Shown here: one piece after another, positions 49,786 through 61,500 of the stretch
Layout: every line of letters starts with the position of its first letter
Position numbering within the stretch: the stretch's first letter is position 1
Assembly: GCA_013399875.1 (NCBI GenBank)
Contig: VXAZ01002529.1
Span: 186,001 to 250,000 of the forward strand
Length of the DNA stretch: 64,000 nt
Direction: 5' to 3'
Source of the DNA: Gymnorhina tibicen
Taxonomy: Eukaryota > Chordata > Aves > Passeriformes > Artamidae
Program-made: the position numbers and the translations under genes
Notes under the pieces: generated by a model
What the model saw: only the letters and a program-made list of their open reading frames with translations
What the model was told of the DNA's origin: nothing
The model's database searches: none

Positions 49786-52700
49786 CAAAACATCCCAGAG
49801 AGCCAGAAGTAATTCTGTCACAGGTGGTCACCCAAGGCGGCTTTTAGCAGCAGGTTAGGGAAAAGTTGTGATTTCAGCAGTTGCTTTGTAGAGACAAACC
49901 AAAACCCTACAACAGAGTGTGGCTGAATTGCATGCTGAAGCTGGGCATCCTTCCTTCAGATCAAACCACATTAAATATATTGAGCTAGAGGGAAATTACA
50001 GATACCATGAGCCCCAGCACTAGCTGTGTTCTTCATTTCAGCAAAATTAATGGAGAGAAGTTGAATGGCACATTCACTGGCTGAGACAGATGGGTGGTGG
50101 ACAGAATAGATTCCTCTCAGACCTGTGGGCATCAGTGTCTAAATCTGTTTGCTCTTGTATTAGAGACTGGCAGCAGAGGAGCAGGAAATGGAAATAAGGC
50201 AGCAGAGACTGTAGCGATAGGAAGAATCTACATGTTTTCCTAAATTTACTAAAATTCTTCCTAATCCTACACTTCCCTGAGCATTAGCTATTTTACCCCA
50301 AGTATTTACTAACCCAATGAAAAAGCTCAAAGTAACACTTGTTCTTTCCCAGCTGCTTTCAGAAATGGAAACAGGACCCATGGGATTAATTACATCAGTT
50401 ATAAATCTGTAAGTGTCCTTTTGAAGATAAATTTTCATGGAGAAGGGCTTTGATCAAATGCACTTCTACCAAGGAAAATGTCTGTTGTATCATAGATCAT
50501 CTCCTATCTCCCTTGCAACTCTGATCCCATCACACCAACTCATTTCCCTTCAGGCAGGAGTGTAAGGCTGCACAGGAAATACAGTGTGGCAAGAGAGGCC
50601 AGGCTGTAAAAGCAAAGGGGAATATAAAATTCATTTTCCAAGACAAATAATTTCGTGTCAGCCAAAAAATGTCAGTATTCACATTCAGAGAACAGCAAAA
50701 TACTTACATATCTAGACCTCTTCCATTAGATATAAAGTGAAAAAAACCTAAAAAAATGCAAAACCTAGGGTAGTTGTCATTTCATAGGCATCACTGATCA
50801 CAGATTTCACCAACTCATCTAGTTAATAAAGGCCTTCCTTCAGGCCTTTCCATTAGGAAAAGTGTGAGCAGGTGGTTTCCAAACTTGCTTTGAAGGCTTC
50901 TGGATATTTTGTCCTAGATTACAGAGGACTTGGACTTGCCTTCCATGAACTGCAGAAACACAGGCAGCTCACACGTCTGAGTTCTGTTGTCTAAGGGTAT
51001 TTACACTGGCAAGTTACTCTTAATTTAATAGAAGTGGGGGGGAAATTTCAACTACTAAAACATTTAGGATTTTCAGACTGAGGACTTCACAGCAGTGTGA
51101 TTGAAACTGCTTTTGGATGCAGTGACAGGATGGGGCCTTGATGAGAGGATTGTGAGAAAACTTGTGAGAGCTGGAATGGGTTCTGGAGCATCAGAGAGTT
51201 TCCCAGGGACAAGGAGGGGGAAAAAACACCATAATAGTGATCTGGAACATGTGTGAGGACATGAGAAAAGCTAAGATGGGTCAGTGACCGTGTCAAAGAA
51301 GGGCTCTTTGCTGGACAGGAAGCTGGGCCAGAGTGGTCAGCCCGACCTCAGAGAGTGCAGGGGAAAACAGCATGTCCCTCTTCCTCCCTTTAGCATCTTT
51401 TCTCCCCCCAGGCCTAAGAAAGCTCAAAGGAATACGAGCTCTGCACTCCTCCCAAGAGGTGACAGGCTCTCGGTGGGGTGTGAAGCAAGAAGAGCTTGCA
51501 ATCTGATTGCAAAGAATGCAAAGCACTTTTGGATTCTTCTGGATGAATGACAAATAAATGACAACAGTGAAGTTATTAACTAGCTGACATAACTGGCTCA
51601 TTCAGACTCTCAGCTCTGCTCAGTATCTGCATGACCTCACCTCTGCTTGGGAGACAAAGTTTTTACTTATTGGTTGGCCAAATCTGAAAATTAAAAATAA
51701 AATTTTAAAAAAAGTATTTTTCTGGCAAGAGGGATGAGCAATGACAGCAGTCTGGGCAGGGCTGTTCACTGGCCAGCTTTGTCAGCTCAGGAGGTGACTT
51801 CAGCTGGAATTAGCAGAGGGAATACCGCCCAGAGACCAAGCTAAGCAAACAAGAGAGATCAGCAGGGCGGGTACCAGCCTTCCCTCCTGGGAGAGGGGAC
51901 AAAGAGGGCTGTGCAAGGTTTCCGTGCATGGAAATGGCTGACTGAACACTACACTGCCAGCTTCCACCGTGGGAGGAAGCAATTGCATATGGTCTTCCAA
52001 GCAAAGCCTTGCTCAATGCAGGTTGGATTTCAAGTGAAGAGAGAACTGGTTTCTCACTAATTTCCCTAATTTACAGCTACAGCTGTGTTACTGTGTTTGC
52101 ATTTCATATGACAAACTGTTGTATCACAGGGCCTAGGAGATGACGAAAACAAACCGTACACAAAGAGCAAATAACTGGCTAGGCTTCACAATGACAATCA
52201 GCAAAATAAAGATAACTCATTAAATTTGAGGAAAGGGTGTTTCCTTTAAAACCTGTGCCCTGAGTGCACAGGCAACTGCCTCACGGTCAGCAAGCACCCA
52301 GCACTGCTGCAAATCCTTCATCGCACATAACAGGCAAGAGGTGCACTCGTGGACACTTTGGAGACACCCACGTGTCCAAGTGCAGGGTCCCCTCCAGGCA
52401 CACCCCTCCTAGGGGCAGCAGACAGTAGCTCTGGAGGATTGGTGATGAGGCACCTGCTGTGCCCATGAGGTCAGCCCATCTAGAATGAGCCAAAAGTCCT
52501 TGTCATCCTGTTCAAGCCCCTATTTTGGAGTACACAAGGAGATTGCCTGGGGTAACCAGGGGAGAGAGACCATGAAAACAGCAAGAAAAAACTTTGGGTT
52601 CTGGTAAGAGGCATTCAGGCACCTCACTCCACACATATGAGAAGGAATTAGGGACCTAATCACCTTTACAAAGCTCGGACATACCCAACGGGTGAGGAAT

Positions 52701-54104
52701 TTTGTCATTTCAGGTTATTACTACACTCTTTTATAGTCAGCAACAAAACCCAGTTTAAAAATAGGAACCAGTTGCAGAGAGGAAAGGGGAAGAGGATGAG
52801 TCTTCTGTTTGCTTTACACAGGAACTTGGCAGTCTTGTCTCTGCTGACTGCAGTGCTGCACATCATTCCTGCATCCACAACAGTCCTCTCCTTAGACAAC
52901 CCTGCAGCATCACCTGCCTCAGAGCCATCACATGGATGTGAGCTGCAAGGAAGGATTTTTTTTCTGATATGCAATGTCATGTTCAGAAGGTTGACTGGAA
53001 TCCCAACAGGACAGCCCCCTTTTCCTTTCTGTTACCTAATTTTGAAAGTATGGGTGGCTTCATTGTTGGTACTGTCTTGCCAACAGAGTTGTATCATATT
53101 CATGCTGAAATTTGATTAATTTTCCCCATGCTACAAAACAAATGGCTCAACAAAGAAAAAGTCCTTATTCAGATAGATGCTGGATCTCTTATTTACCCTT
53201 CCTTGCTTACAGAGGTATTTTAATGGACAGGTGGGATAATTTGTTACTCAGAGTTAGACCTGGTTTCTAATTTTGGTTCACATATAGTACTCAACTTTCA
53301 CTAGATTGAAGATTTTTCCTTTTAAATCAATTTTTCTATTACTAAAACTTTAAAGTACACCACTCAACTAGATATTTCCACGTTCTCAAAGATCTGTAAT
53401 GTGAACAAAGCTTGTCCGTTGTTTCCTAAATGGCCTCCTGGATTTTTGCCTGGGATTAAATGCATCAAATGACGTTGGACCATCTGTGCTGTGCTTTGCT
53501 ATTATTTTATTCTGAAAAATAAATGAACAGAAGAAGGCATTATGGTAGTTGCATCCACCCATTAAAGAGCATGTGTTAAGCCAAAACCCAATATACTTCA
53601 ACTATTAGCATCATTTTATAAGATCTTCTTTCTCTGAAGAAAATACATAATGTGCGTTAATATTTCATTATTTGTTATGTGATTTCTCAGCTTCTGTTCA
53701 GGCTTGTAAGATTTACAGTGGAGCACTTAAAATCTAAAATATGCTGACTGTCAGAGGCCTGACTTGACTCTGGCTTGAGAGGACAGTTACTTCTCTGGTC
53801 AAACTCTCTGCTCACTTAGAACAAGAATGGGACAACCTCTGAACACATATATAACCCCACTGTAATAAGCAGAACACTGCATTCCAGGTTATCCAGGTTA
53901 TGTCTGTCCATGTTCTGTGTGATCATGTTCCAAATAATATAATTTTTTAGTTCCAGAAAGTATTTTCTTCATGATTAATTGCAAATGCCACCAGGCAGCA
54001 CGCAGCTGTGTAAAACAGTGCAAAAGTGCAGTCACATCTTGGCAGAGCCCGGAGGCAGACCTCAGAGCAAACCCCTCTAAGGGTGGGTGCTGAACCCAGC
54101 CCAC
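49786..54104. other. Unique non-coding stretch, no gene seen
   Basis: No supported gene, RNA or transposon. Frames of up to 115 codons (plus, 52772-53119) overlap equally open antisense frames and contain nothing recognisable. Confidence 0.55.
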
Positions 54105-54297
54105 ACGTGAGCACTTTCACCTGACCACGGCGCAGGGCTGTGTAATGCATGATGTGCGCTGTGCCTCCGGGCTGGGCACGGCTGCACGGGAGCGTGCCTA
54201 ACACTACTGCCCCCGCACACTGCAGAGGGCGCGGGCTGCACCGGGGCTGCCGCTCCGGGAAATTCTGGCTTCTGTTCTCCCCTTAACTGCAGCCGCG
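54105..54297. promoter_or_regulatory. CpG-dense block with CTCF-like site
   Basis: I count 16 CpG in about 190 bases, against very few in the flanking kilobases. Clusters include GGCGCGGG, CCGGGGCTGCCGCTCCGG and GCCGCGTC. The block lies inside minus-strand open frames (53898-54304) that show no recognised protein. It may be a small unmethylated promoter or enhancer core, or a boundary element given the CTCF-like word inside it. Confidence 0.45.
54218..54232 (+). promoter_or_regulatory. CTCF-like binding site
   Basis: CACTGCAGAGGGCGC follows the CTCF core (CC, three variable bases, AG, purine, K, GGC, R, S) over its most informative half: AGAGGGCGC is fully consistent and the preceding GC fits. 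The first C of the core is replaced by A. It lies in the CpG-dense block, a setting common for bound CTCF sites. Orientation would be plus. Confidence 0.45.
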
Positions 54298-55421
54298 TCT
54301 GCAAAAGATCTCACACAGCTTATAACTTAGGGCACAAATTTAAACTTGAGCAACTTCTGCAGTGTCTTCCTCTTCTATCATAGATAACTTTTTAAACTCC
54401 CACCAGGAGTGGGCATCCCTTTATTGTGTGCACTTCTGCTTTGTTCTCCGTGTTTTCTTCTGGAAGCTGTCAGTAATGTTTTGCCCATAAAGCTTTACCA
54501 CTTGGCAGTGAGTGTCTTTGCCACGATCAGTGTTCCTCCACTGAGGGAGAAAGCTCCTTGAGAAAGGCAAAGCTGTCTTAGGGAGCAGGAAGAGACTTCC
54601 TGCTTCTCTGCAAGTCAGCAGCCAGCGTGGCTGCCCTGTGGTCTGACCTCCCTGGGGACACTCCTCACGTTTGGGAAACTGGTCTATCTCCAACAGTACT
54701 GACAACTGTGTTTCTTTGGACTTGTTTGACTAGGGTTTCAACTGATTTCTATTTAGTTTTGACTTGTCAGCAGACTGTGTCTGTGATTAATACTCCTTAT
54801 GAATGGAAATACCATAGGCTTTTTGCAAATATGGTTTCTGTTTCTGTGTTATTTCTTGTGTCAAATTATATCAAGTGATGTCTCCCTGGCTGCATCCTTA
54901 ACACTGCAAGATGCTCTCTTACAGTTCAGGATCAAGATGTTCCTGTCTCTTGACTTCTTAAGCCCTTGAGACAGAGCAATACGCCATGTGTGAAAAGAGA
55001 GCAACCTCAGAGATTCCTACTTTGCCCAGAAGTGACAGTACTGAGGTGGAGTCTTATCTGTACTAGTAGCTCTTTCCGATATGCATCAAGTCCTGATGTG
55101 TTCTTTATTTGTGACAAACTGCAAACCACAGACTTTCCACAAATTTCTCCCTGTGCTCATCCTCATTTTATATTCTGTTAAGCAAACCTGCTCTGCTGTA
55201 AACATTGCTCAGGACCCCTCAGAGATGCTTTTGCAGCCACACAGAATCTTTTATCTCTTGGGTCTCCAGAAGCTGGAAAGATCAACTCTTTAACGCATTG
55301 ATACCTTTCACATACTTTTATTTCCATTTTCATCAATAAGTCATGTCCCCTACTAACAGAAGGGTAAGCAGAATTCCCAATCAACTTAAAAACTCAAGCC
55401 TTCTCATGTATAATACATAGA
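54298..55421. other. Unique non-coding stretch, no gene seen
   Basis: Nothing supported. Overlapping frames of 60-95 codons on both strands have no recognised motif. Confidence 0.55.
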
Positions 55422-55785
55422 AATCATAGAATCACAGAAATATTAAGGTTGGAAAAGACCTCCAAGATAATTGAGTCCAACCTTTGACTGATAACAACCT
55501 TGTCAACTAGACCACAGCACTAAGTGCCCTATGTCCTGTCATTTCTTGAACATTTCCAGGGATGGTGACCCCAGAACTTCTGTGGACAGACCATTCCAAT
55601 GCCTCACCACTCTTTTAGTGAAAAAAATCTTTCTGATTCTGTCTAATCCAAACCTCCCCTGGCAGAGCTTGAGGCTACTTCCTCTTATCCTGTCACTTGC
55701 TGCCTGAGAGAAGAGGCCAATCCTCACCTTGCTACAACGTCCTTTCAGGCAGTTGTAGAGATCAAGGTCTCCCCTGAAACCATCT
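55422..55785 (-). mobile_element. CR1 LINE 3' end, minus strand, relatively well preserved
   Basis: The element starts at its 3' end with aaatcatagaatcacagaaa, the reverse complement of the CR1 3' octamer end, followed by ggttggaaaagacctccaag and gagtccaacc. On the minus strand the frame reads [20 protein letters not shown], then [20 protein letters not shown], then [25 protein letters not shown] and FKK, close to the CR1 C-terminus, and stays open over about 85 codons apart from a small in-frame insertion after RFGLD. It ends abruptly at the 5' side next to a TA/TG microsatellite. It is the least decayed CR1 in the window. Confidence 0.92.
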
Positions 55786-55799
55786 CCCGAAACACACAG

Positions 55800-55910
55800 A
55801 TACAATTTATATGTACATAATATAAAGATGTATTATATATTATATACCATATAGCAGATATGTGTGTGTGTGTAGTTTACATATAATTACTATAAATAAA
55901 TAATGCATTA
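55800..55910 (+). repeat. (TA)n / (TG)n microsatellite
   Basis: TA-rich words (gtacataatataa, tattatatattatatacc) followed by seven TG units at 55860-55873 and further AT-rich sequence. It lies directly next to the truncated 5' side of the CR1, so the insertion probably landed in or beside AT-rich DNA. Confidence 0.85.
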
Positions 55911-57387
55911 TGGTGAAACTAATCCAGGAAAAAAGGATTCATTCCTGCTCTGTTTCTCAGTGAAGAAAGGCAGAAAAAAAAGAAAGGCTTTGCCTGACAT
56001 TCGTATTCCCCATCTGATAGAGGCTGAGCTATGAGGCAACAGCAAGTGGGTTCATAGGACCCTGTAGTGCTGTACCTGAAAACTGAGCATTTTTCAGAGG
56101 TCAGCAACAATTACACATCACAGTATTGCAGCCTGACTGAGAGTGATTTCAAGTTACCAAGTCCCATAAAGGAAAGCTCTTTCATGTGGAAGAGGCTGAG
56201 CAACTGGCTGAGCAGCTTTGAAATTTGCTCCCAAGTGCCACTGCCCTTCCCTGAGAAGAAATGAGCCATTTGGAAGCTAGATGTTGGATCTGTGATAATT
56301 GCCTAGACCTCCCCTGTAGGAGATAGAGACCTTGGAAAACAGGTAACTGAAATCAGCCAACATGAAAATGGGGATGTGAATCCTATACCTGAGCCTTTGT
56401 ACTTTTCTTTCAGTGTCCTTTAATGGTGCTTCTATGCTTTCCACCTTTCTTTGGCTCTGTCTCCATATTTGTCCTCTTCCTCCATTTTGCTCTTTCTCAT
56501 TTGTGTTCCTTCTGACACTTTCTGTTCCACTTTATTCCTGCAGTTGCCTTGTGACCCCTCTCACAGAAAGCACATTTTGGCTTGCTGCACTCTTTGACAC
56601 CAAGATGAACTTCAATACCTGCCCATGGCTGGCACCACTAAAGCTCCACTACAGCTTGTATTCTCTGCACATGCCTGCACACTTTTATCACTTTAGAAAT
56701 ATCCATGGACTTTTTAAAGAGAAATTGCACACTGTATTAGCCCTGAGTGTAATAGGAAAAATGGAGCAACACAGCCAAGGTTTTAATGAGTTCTGTAATA
56801 TTGCTGATATTTTTGCCCCAAAGAGACAAACACTGTCAGCAAGCTTCCTCTGCCAGAGCTCAGGAGACACTCAAAATCTCATTAAATGAAGGCAGCATAC
56901 ATCTCTCTGCAAGGAACAGGAAGGAAAGCATTTAAAACCTGTAGCTTCACACCCCAGGGACAGGAGCAAGACACTCAACCCTTCAGTTGGACTGAGGCAT
57001 AATACAAAGTGTTGATGCATAAACATTTTTAAATGAGAGGCAATGCCAAAGCCTCAAGAGGAAGCAGACTGCAAGCCGCAGTAGTGTGAGCTGCAGATTT
57101 GGTTAGCTTCTTCAAACTGCCAGCTCCAAGCTGTGTTTTATCCATCTTCCTCCCCCACACTGCTGAAACCCTATGTAGTCTGCTGTGACTGGCACCTTCT
57201 CATAACCCCTGGATTTCTGTAGCAGTGGTGCATCCTAATCAGATGCATTTCAGTGTTCTGCTTCATGGTTCCAGCAAAATCATGCCTTGTTTGGGTATGT
57301 GCACAGACTCTTCACCATTGCCTTCAGCCATTGAAAAGAGAGCAACCCCACCGGCTGGGCTCAGCAAGGTTACAATAGAATTGTGAG
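55911..57387. other. Non-coding stretch with one unexplained 158-codon frame
   Basis: A plus-strand frame from about 56413 to 56889 starts right after the acceptor-like run acttttctttcag and has a hydrophobic first part (LSTFLWLCLHICPLPPFCSF and onward). The hydrophobicity follows from T-rich DNA, no family is recognised, and there is no clear polyadenylation signal just after the stop. I do not call it a gene. Nothing else is seen here. Confidence 0.5.
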
Positions 57388-57393
57388 TCCTAC
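57388..57393. repeat. Left target-site duplication of the solo LTR
   Basis: TCCTAC immediately precedes the LTR. The right flank is TCCTAG, so five of six bases agree. The mismatch fits an old insertion. Confidence 0.7.
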
Positions 57394-57950
57394 TGTGTTG
57401 CTGTGCCTGGTTTCTCTGCGATGGTATTGCAGGCAACAACAATCCTGAGAGCGCTGCAGGGCATTCCTAGGGAGAGTGGGAGAACCACTTTCCCGCAGCC
57501 TTTCGGCAGCCCGAGCTATCTCAGTTAATTGTCGGCTCACAACAACGCGGTGGCGGTAAAGGAGGCGAGAAGGCTCTTGCATGGAGACTGCAGCAGGTCT
57601 TTATTCCATGCTAACTCCCCAAGGCCTAGGACCAGCATGTGTGCTAGCCCCCATAGGCAGAGGGCTGGCACATGGCCTGGTGCCCAGAGAGAGAGAAGCT
57701 GGTGGCTGCTGAACCCCAAGGCAGAGGGAGCGAGCCTGTGACTCAGAGTCCCTATCTTGGGGAACAGGGGGGCGGTACAAGGGTGGAGTTAGGATAACAG
57801 AGCCAATGGGGAGAACCTGAGGGAGCGGTTTGGACTAGAGATGGGGGAAGGGGAAAGGCACATGGAGAAGGCAGGCAGGGATATGAATAGGGGTCCACAA
57901 TAGTACTGTGTTCTCTGTCATTACAGTCACGCAAGATAACACGTGTCACA
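57394..57950 (-). mobile_element. Solo LTR of an endogenous retrovirus, minus strand
   Basis: A 557-base block bounded by TGTGTTG on the left and GTCACA on the right, so on its own (minus) strand it starts TGTGAC and ends CACA, the TG...CA form of retroviral LTRs. A near-identical six-base duplication flanks it. Minus-strand landmarks are a CACGTG E-box at the U3 start (57940-57945), an ATTGG CCAAT-type box in CCCCATTGGCTC (about 57803-57814), a pyrimidine-rich U3 segment, and an AATAAA signal (57600-57605) followed by a CpG-bearing U5-like part. No gag, pol or env sequence is present, so recombination between two LTRs has removed the provirus. Six-base duplications suggest an ERVK-type (class II) element in birds; the family is not recognised. 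Confidence 0.8.
57600..57605 (-). terminator. LTR polyadenylation signal
   Basis: AATAAA on the minus strand inside GGAATAAAGACC, about 350 bases from the U3 end. The position fits the R region of the LTR. Confidence 0.6.
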
Positions 57951-57956
57951 TCCTAG
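57951..57956. repeat. Right target-site duplication of the solo LTR
   Basis: TCCTAG immediately follows the LTR and pairs with TCCTAC on the left (one mismatch). Confidence 0.7.
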
Positions 57957-58409
57957 AGTGCACTTCTGTTAGCAGGAAAGTCAAAGACCTGAGGTGATCA
58001 GAGTGCTACAGAGAGGTTCATCCTTATGCACTGCCCCTCCAAGGCAAGCAGACCCAAGGAAGGAACCACAAGTCCCTGGGAAACCCACTGAGCACACCAG
58101 CTGCTCTGCAGAAATCACAAACACATTCCCTCACACACACACTGGAGACCCTGAGACCAGAGGCACACCAGAGGGGATGGGGGCTGATAATGTAGCCAAC
58201 TCTCATGACTTTATCATGAATCTTGTAATGGCCAATGTTTATTTTAAAGTTCCTGGAGTCATAGTTTTATAGAGCTAGGAATAACATCATCCTGGGAGCT
58301 GATGCTTAGTGATTACCCACTATTTCCCTGAATGTATTCCAGTGGTGTGCCTTTCCCTCTATGTTCTTCAGCTTTCCCACAGCAATTCTGCCTTTTGTCA
58401 TACGATCAA

Positions 58410-58589
58410 GGACGGGAACAGGCTACACAGGGAAGTGGATGAGTCACCATCCCTGGAGGTATTTAAAAGACAAGTAGATGTGGGGATATGGGATGTGCTT
58501 TAGTGGTGGACTTCACAGGGCTGGGTTAAAGATTGGCCTTGATGATCTTAAAGATCTTTTCCAACTTAAAGAATTCTATGACTCCATGA
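58410..58589 (+). mobile_element. CR1 LINE 3' end, 5'-truncated
   Basis: The sequence runs gggaacaggctacacaggga, gagtcaccatccctggaggt, atttaaaagacaagtagatg, tttagtggtggacttcaca, gggctgggttaaag, ttggccttgatgatcttaaa, and ends attctatgactccatga. It is only the last part of CR1: the end of the reading frame plus the 3' tail. It is the shortest CR1 in the window and lies about 460 bases from the solo LTR. Confidence 0.9.
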
Positions 58590-61500
58590 CTAAAGCACAT
58601 ATTGCCCAGACAGACCCACACAGCTAGTCAATCCATCTCATCTGCATGTGTGATCTGTTTCTCTCACTATGCTACCTTCGTAAGGCTGCAAGTCTCACCA
58701 ACATAACTGTTACAGGAAAGGGACCCTGTTGGCTGACATTAATTGCACTGCTCTCAATTACTGGTTGTTCCCACATCTGCTTCTGGTGCCTGGCCTGAGT
58801 CTATGCATGATTATGTGGGAACCATAGCATATATTTAAGATAAAATAAATATTTGGTCCTTGTAGTTTCAAGGCAAAAGCTAAAACCCCTAGAGCTTATT
58901 GAAAATCCCATGGTTTATAACTCAGTACAATCTTACGGTTTTTAAGTTGCTTTTGTGAATTTCTGGAGCCTGCTTTCATGAACCAGCAGTAAAGTTCCGG
59001 GGCTGAACAGTGGGAGTGGCCAGAGAATGGCTGCAGAATGGCACTGAGCCCCAGAAAGGCAACTTGGGGAGGGTTCCTGAGCTGTCCTCAGCTCTGGCTG
59101 AGATGGCTCCCAGCCTGCCTGGTAGGGTCAAAGCTGAGGATGTAGCTAAGAATGTAGCTAAATAATAGCTAAGCCTCTGATAGGAGCACAAACACAGCTT
59201 GCAGGACTGGATGTGCAGCTGTATGGCACTACAGAAGAGCAGCTCAGCCTGATGCTGCCCCACCCTCATCTCTGTTGGCAGCACCAGCCAGGAGCCACAC
59301 TCCTGTGAACTTCTCCCCACAAACTCCTGCTTGCCAGCTTCTCCTAGTCAACTGCACTCACGCTGTGTATAAATTTCCAGATTAGTGACAAAAAATACGA
59401 GCTTTCTGCTGACTGCTAAGGGGTGAGAATGTACATTAAAGTAAGTGAACTGAAAGCCTGTGCCACAGGAAGAGTGGCTGCCGCTTCTGCAGTGGTGACC
59501 AAACAGTGAGCAGGACCTGCACACCAGTAACAACTGGGATCATGCCTGAGCATAGGACCTTTTTCAGCCTCCAGACTCCTCATGTCCTATGGACTCACTG
59601 TATACCTGCAACAAATGCAGAGTTAGGAGAACTGAAAATATCTGAGACCGATCTTTGCTGTGTGAACATATAGACTCCCCAAGTGATCTCATCAGCTTCA
59701 GGGAGTGAAATCTGTAATATCTCAGATACCACTGCTGCATATAGAAACCCCAAAAAAGAAGCAACTGTCAGGGGGAAAATGCTTTCCCTGGGGAGGCTCC
59801 TGGCATATAGGAATGCAGCATAAGGGAGAATTCACAGGAAACTTGGTCAGAACCAGAATGTCCTGTTAAACTTAACTGTGTGTCAGTTCCTGTTTAAACA
59901 AAATGTATAGTGTCCAAATAGCCACAGTGGTTAGTTAATCTCTGTGTTTTGTTACTACTCAAAACCCTGAGCAAGCCCGGACTTTTGTGGTATGTGTGGT
60001 ACAGGGACAGGACAAGGCTAAAATAATCTAAAGACAAACAGAAGATAAGATGAGAAAAGGAGGCAAAAATGAAAGGTTACAAATTTTGCAACAGGTCATT
60101 GAGCCACAGTGCAACCAAGTGTAGACATCAGTGCATCTAATATCCGGTCCAGTGTCTGTTTCCCATTAGCTTAGCAAGGTCCTGAAAGAGAGCACAACTA
60201 CTGTATCATCCACAAAGAAGTCAGCTAAAGTAAATATATGCACCTGTACAACCTATAGGATTTTTATATTATACAAAAAAGACCAGTTTGAGTAACCATT
60301 TAAAAAAGCTTGGATACCCCAAAGAGACCATCTTTGTTTCAGGTTTTTTGAGATTTCCTGAAATTCATCAGAATTCAGTGGCAGAATCTGGTCCGTGAGA
60401 ACAGTGGCAGCATTCTGGTGGGTGGTTTCTGGAGCCAAGCAAAGTAACTAGGAAACAAACTTCTGCCACAGAGACAATTCAAGAAAACAGCTTTTTCTTC
60501 ATGTGAATTGCTTTTAGAGAAAAACATCCAGATTTTTAGAACCAGCTGAGACCAATCACCCCTAACATGGGTCTAATCCAAACCAAGAAATCTGAGAAAT
60601 ACTGATGTGAACATCTGTACAGTGAAGACCCTATGGAAGTGCAGCTTTGTGGGAAGAAGATCACAGCAAGAAGACATTAATTTCCCTTGCCAGATGCCAC
60701 CTCTTCTTCCATTTGTAGTCATATGTCTTCAGTATAGGATGTTTTTATATGTTGTCTTTCTTGCCTGCTTTTCTTCTACAAATCAATCAGCAAAAAACTT
60801 TCCTGCAGTCTGCAGTTCCTATTCTCCTTTTACATCAATAACCTCTGTAGGAAATCCTTCCCCTTTTTTAAGCTGTAGAGTTAAAACATAAAATAAAAAT
60901 TAATTGAGGTGAAATCTTTATGAAGTGAATTAATATATGTAAAATTTCCCATTGAGACTTACAAGTGTAAAAGAGAGCTAGGTCTGGTTGCTCTCAAGTG
61001 CCAAACTTTGAAGCTATTTTACTCATGTAACTTTCCAGATGGTTCGTGTTGCAAAATAAGTAGGGACAATTGCTTCTGTGGCCACATGCAATCCTTTTAG
61101 AGAAATGCAAGCACAAAGGAAAGAAATATCAGAAGTCTGTACAGGAAATGCTTGCTTAAAATTCAGCTTCTTTGCTTGCAGGATTTGGATAGTGCTAAAT
61201 TCCCTATGGTCCCTCAAGCAAGAGGTTGCACTTTTGCAGATGACACTGACCCCAGTGAGCAGAATTTCCATCAGTGGGAGACCAGAGTACACTTGGGGTG
61301 TGTGTAAAACTGCCACACTGGTGTCAAGGGAGACGAGGGACACACCTCTGCCTTAACTGAAGAGGGAAAAATAAACCAACAGTCAGTATTAGAACACTTC
61401 ATAAAATAGATCTTTCCATTCTGTCATCAGAAGCAAAGCAGATGCATCCCACACCCCTGGCTAGTTTCACTCTCCTCACTTGTCATACAGTGTCATTTTT

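Noticed and set aside
60061..60200. Weak likeness to an old amniote repeat
   Set aside because: Only about 20 bases (ctaatatccggtccagtgtc) resemble the remembered motif; too short to support.
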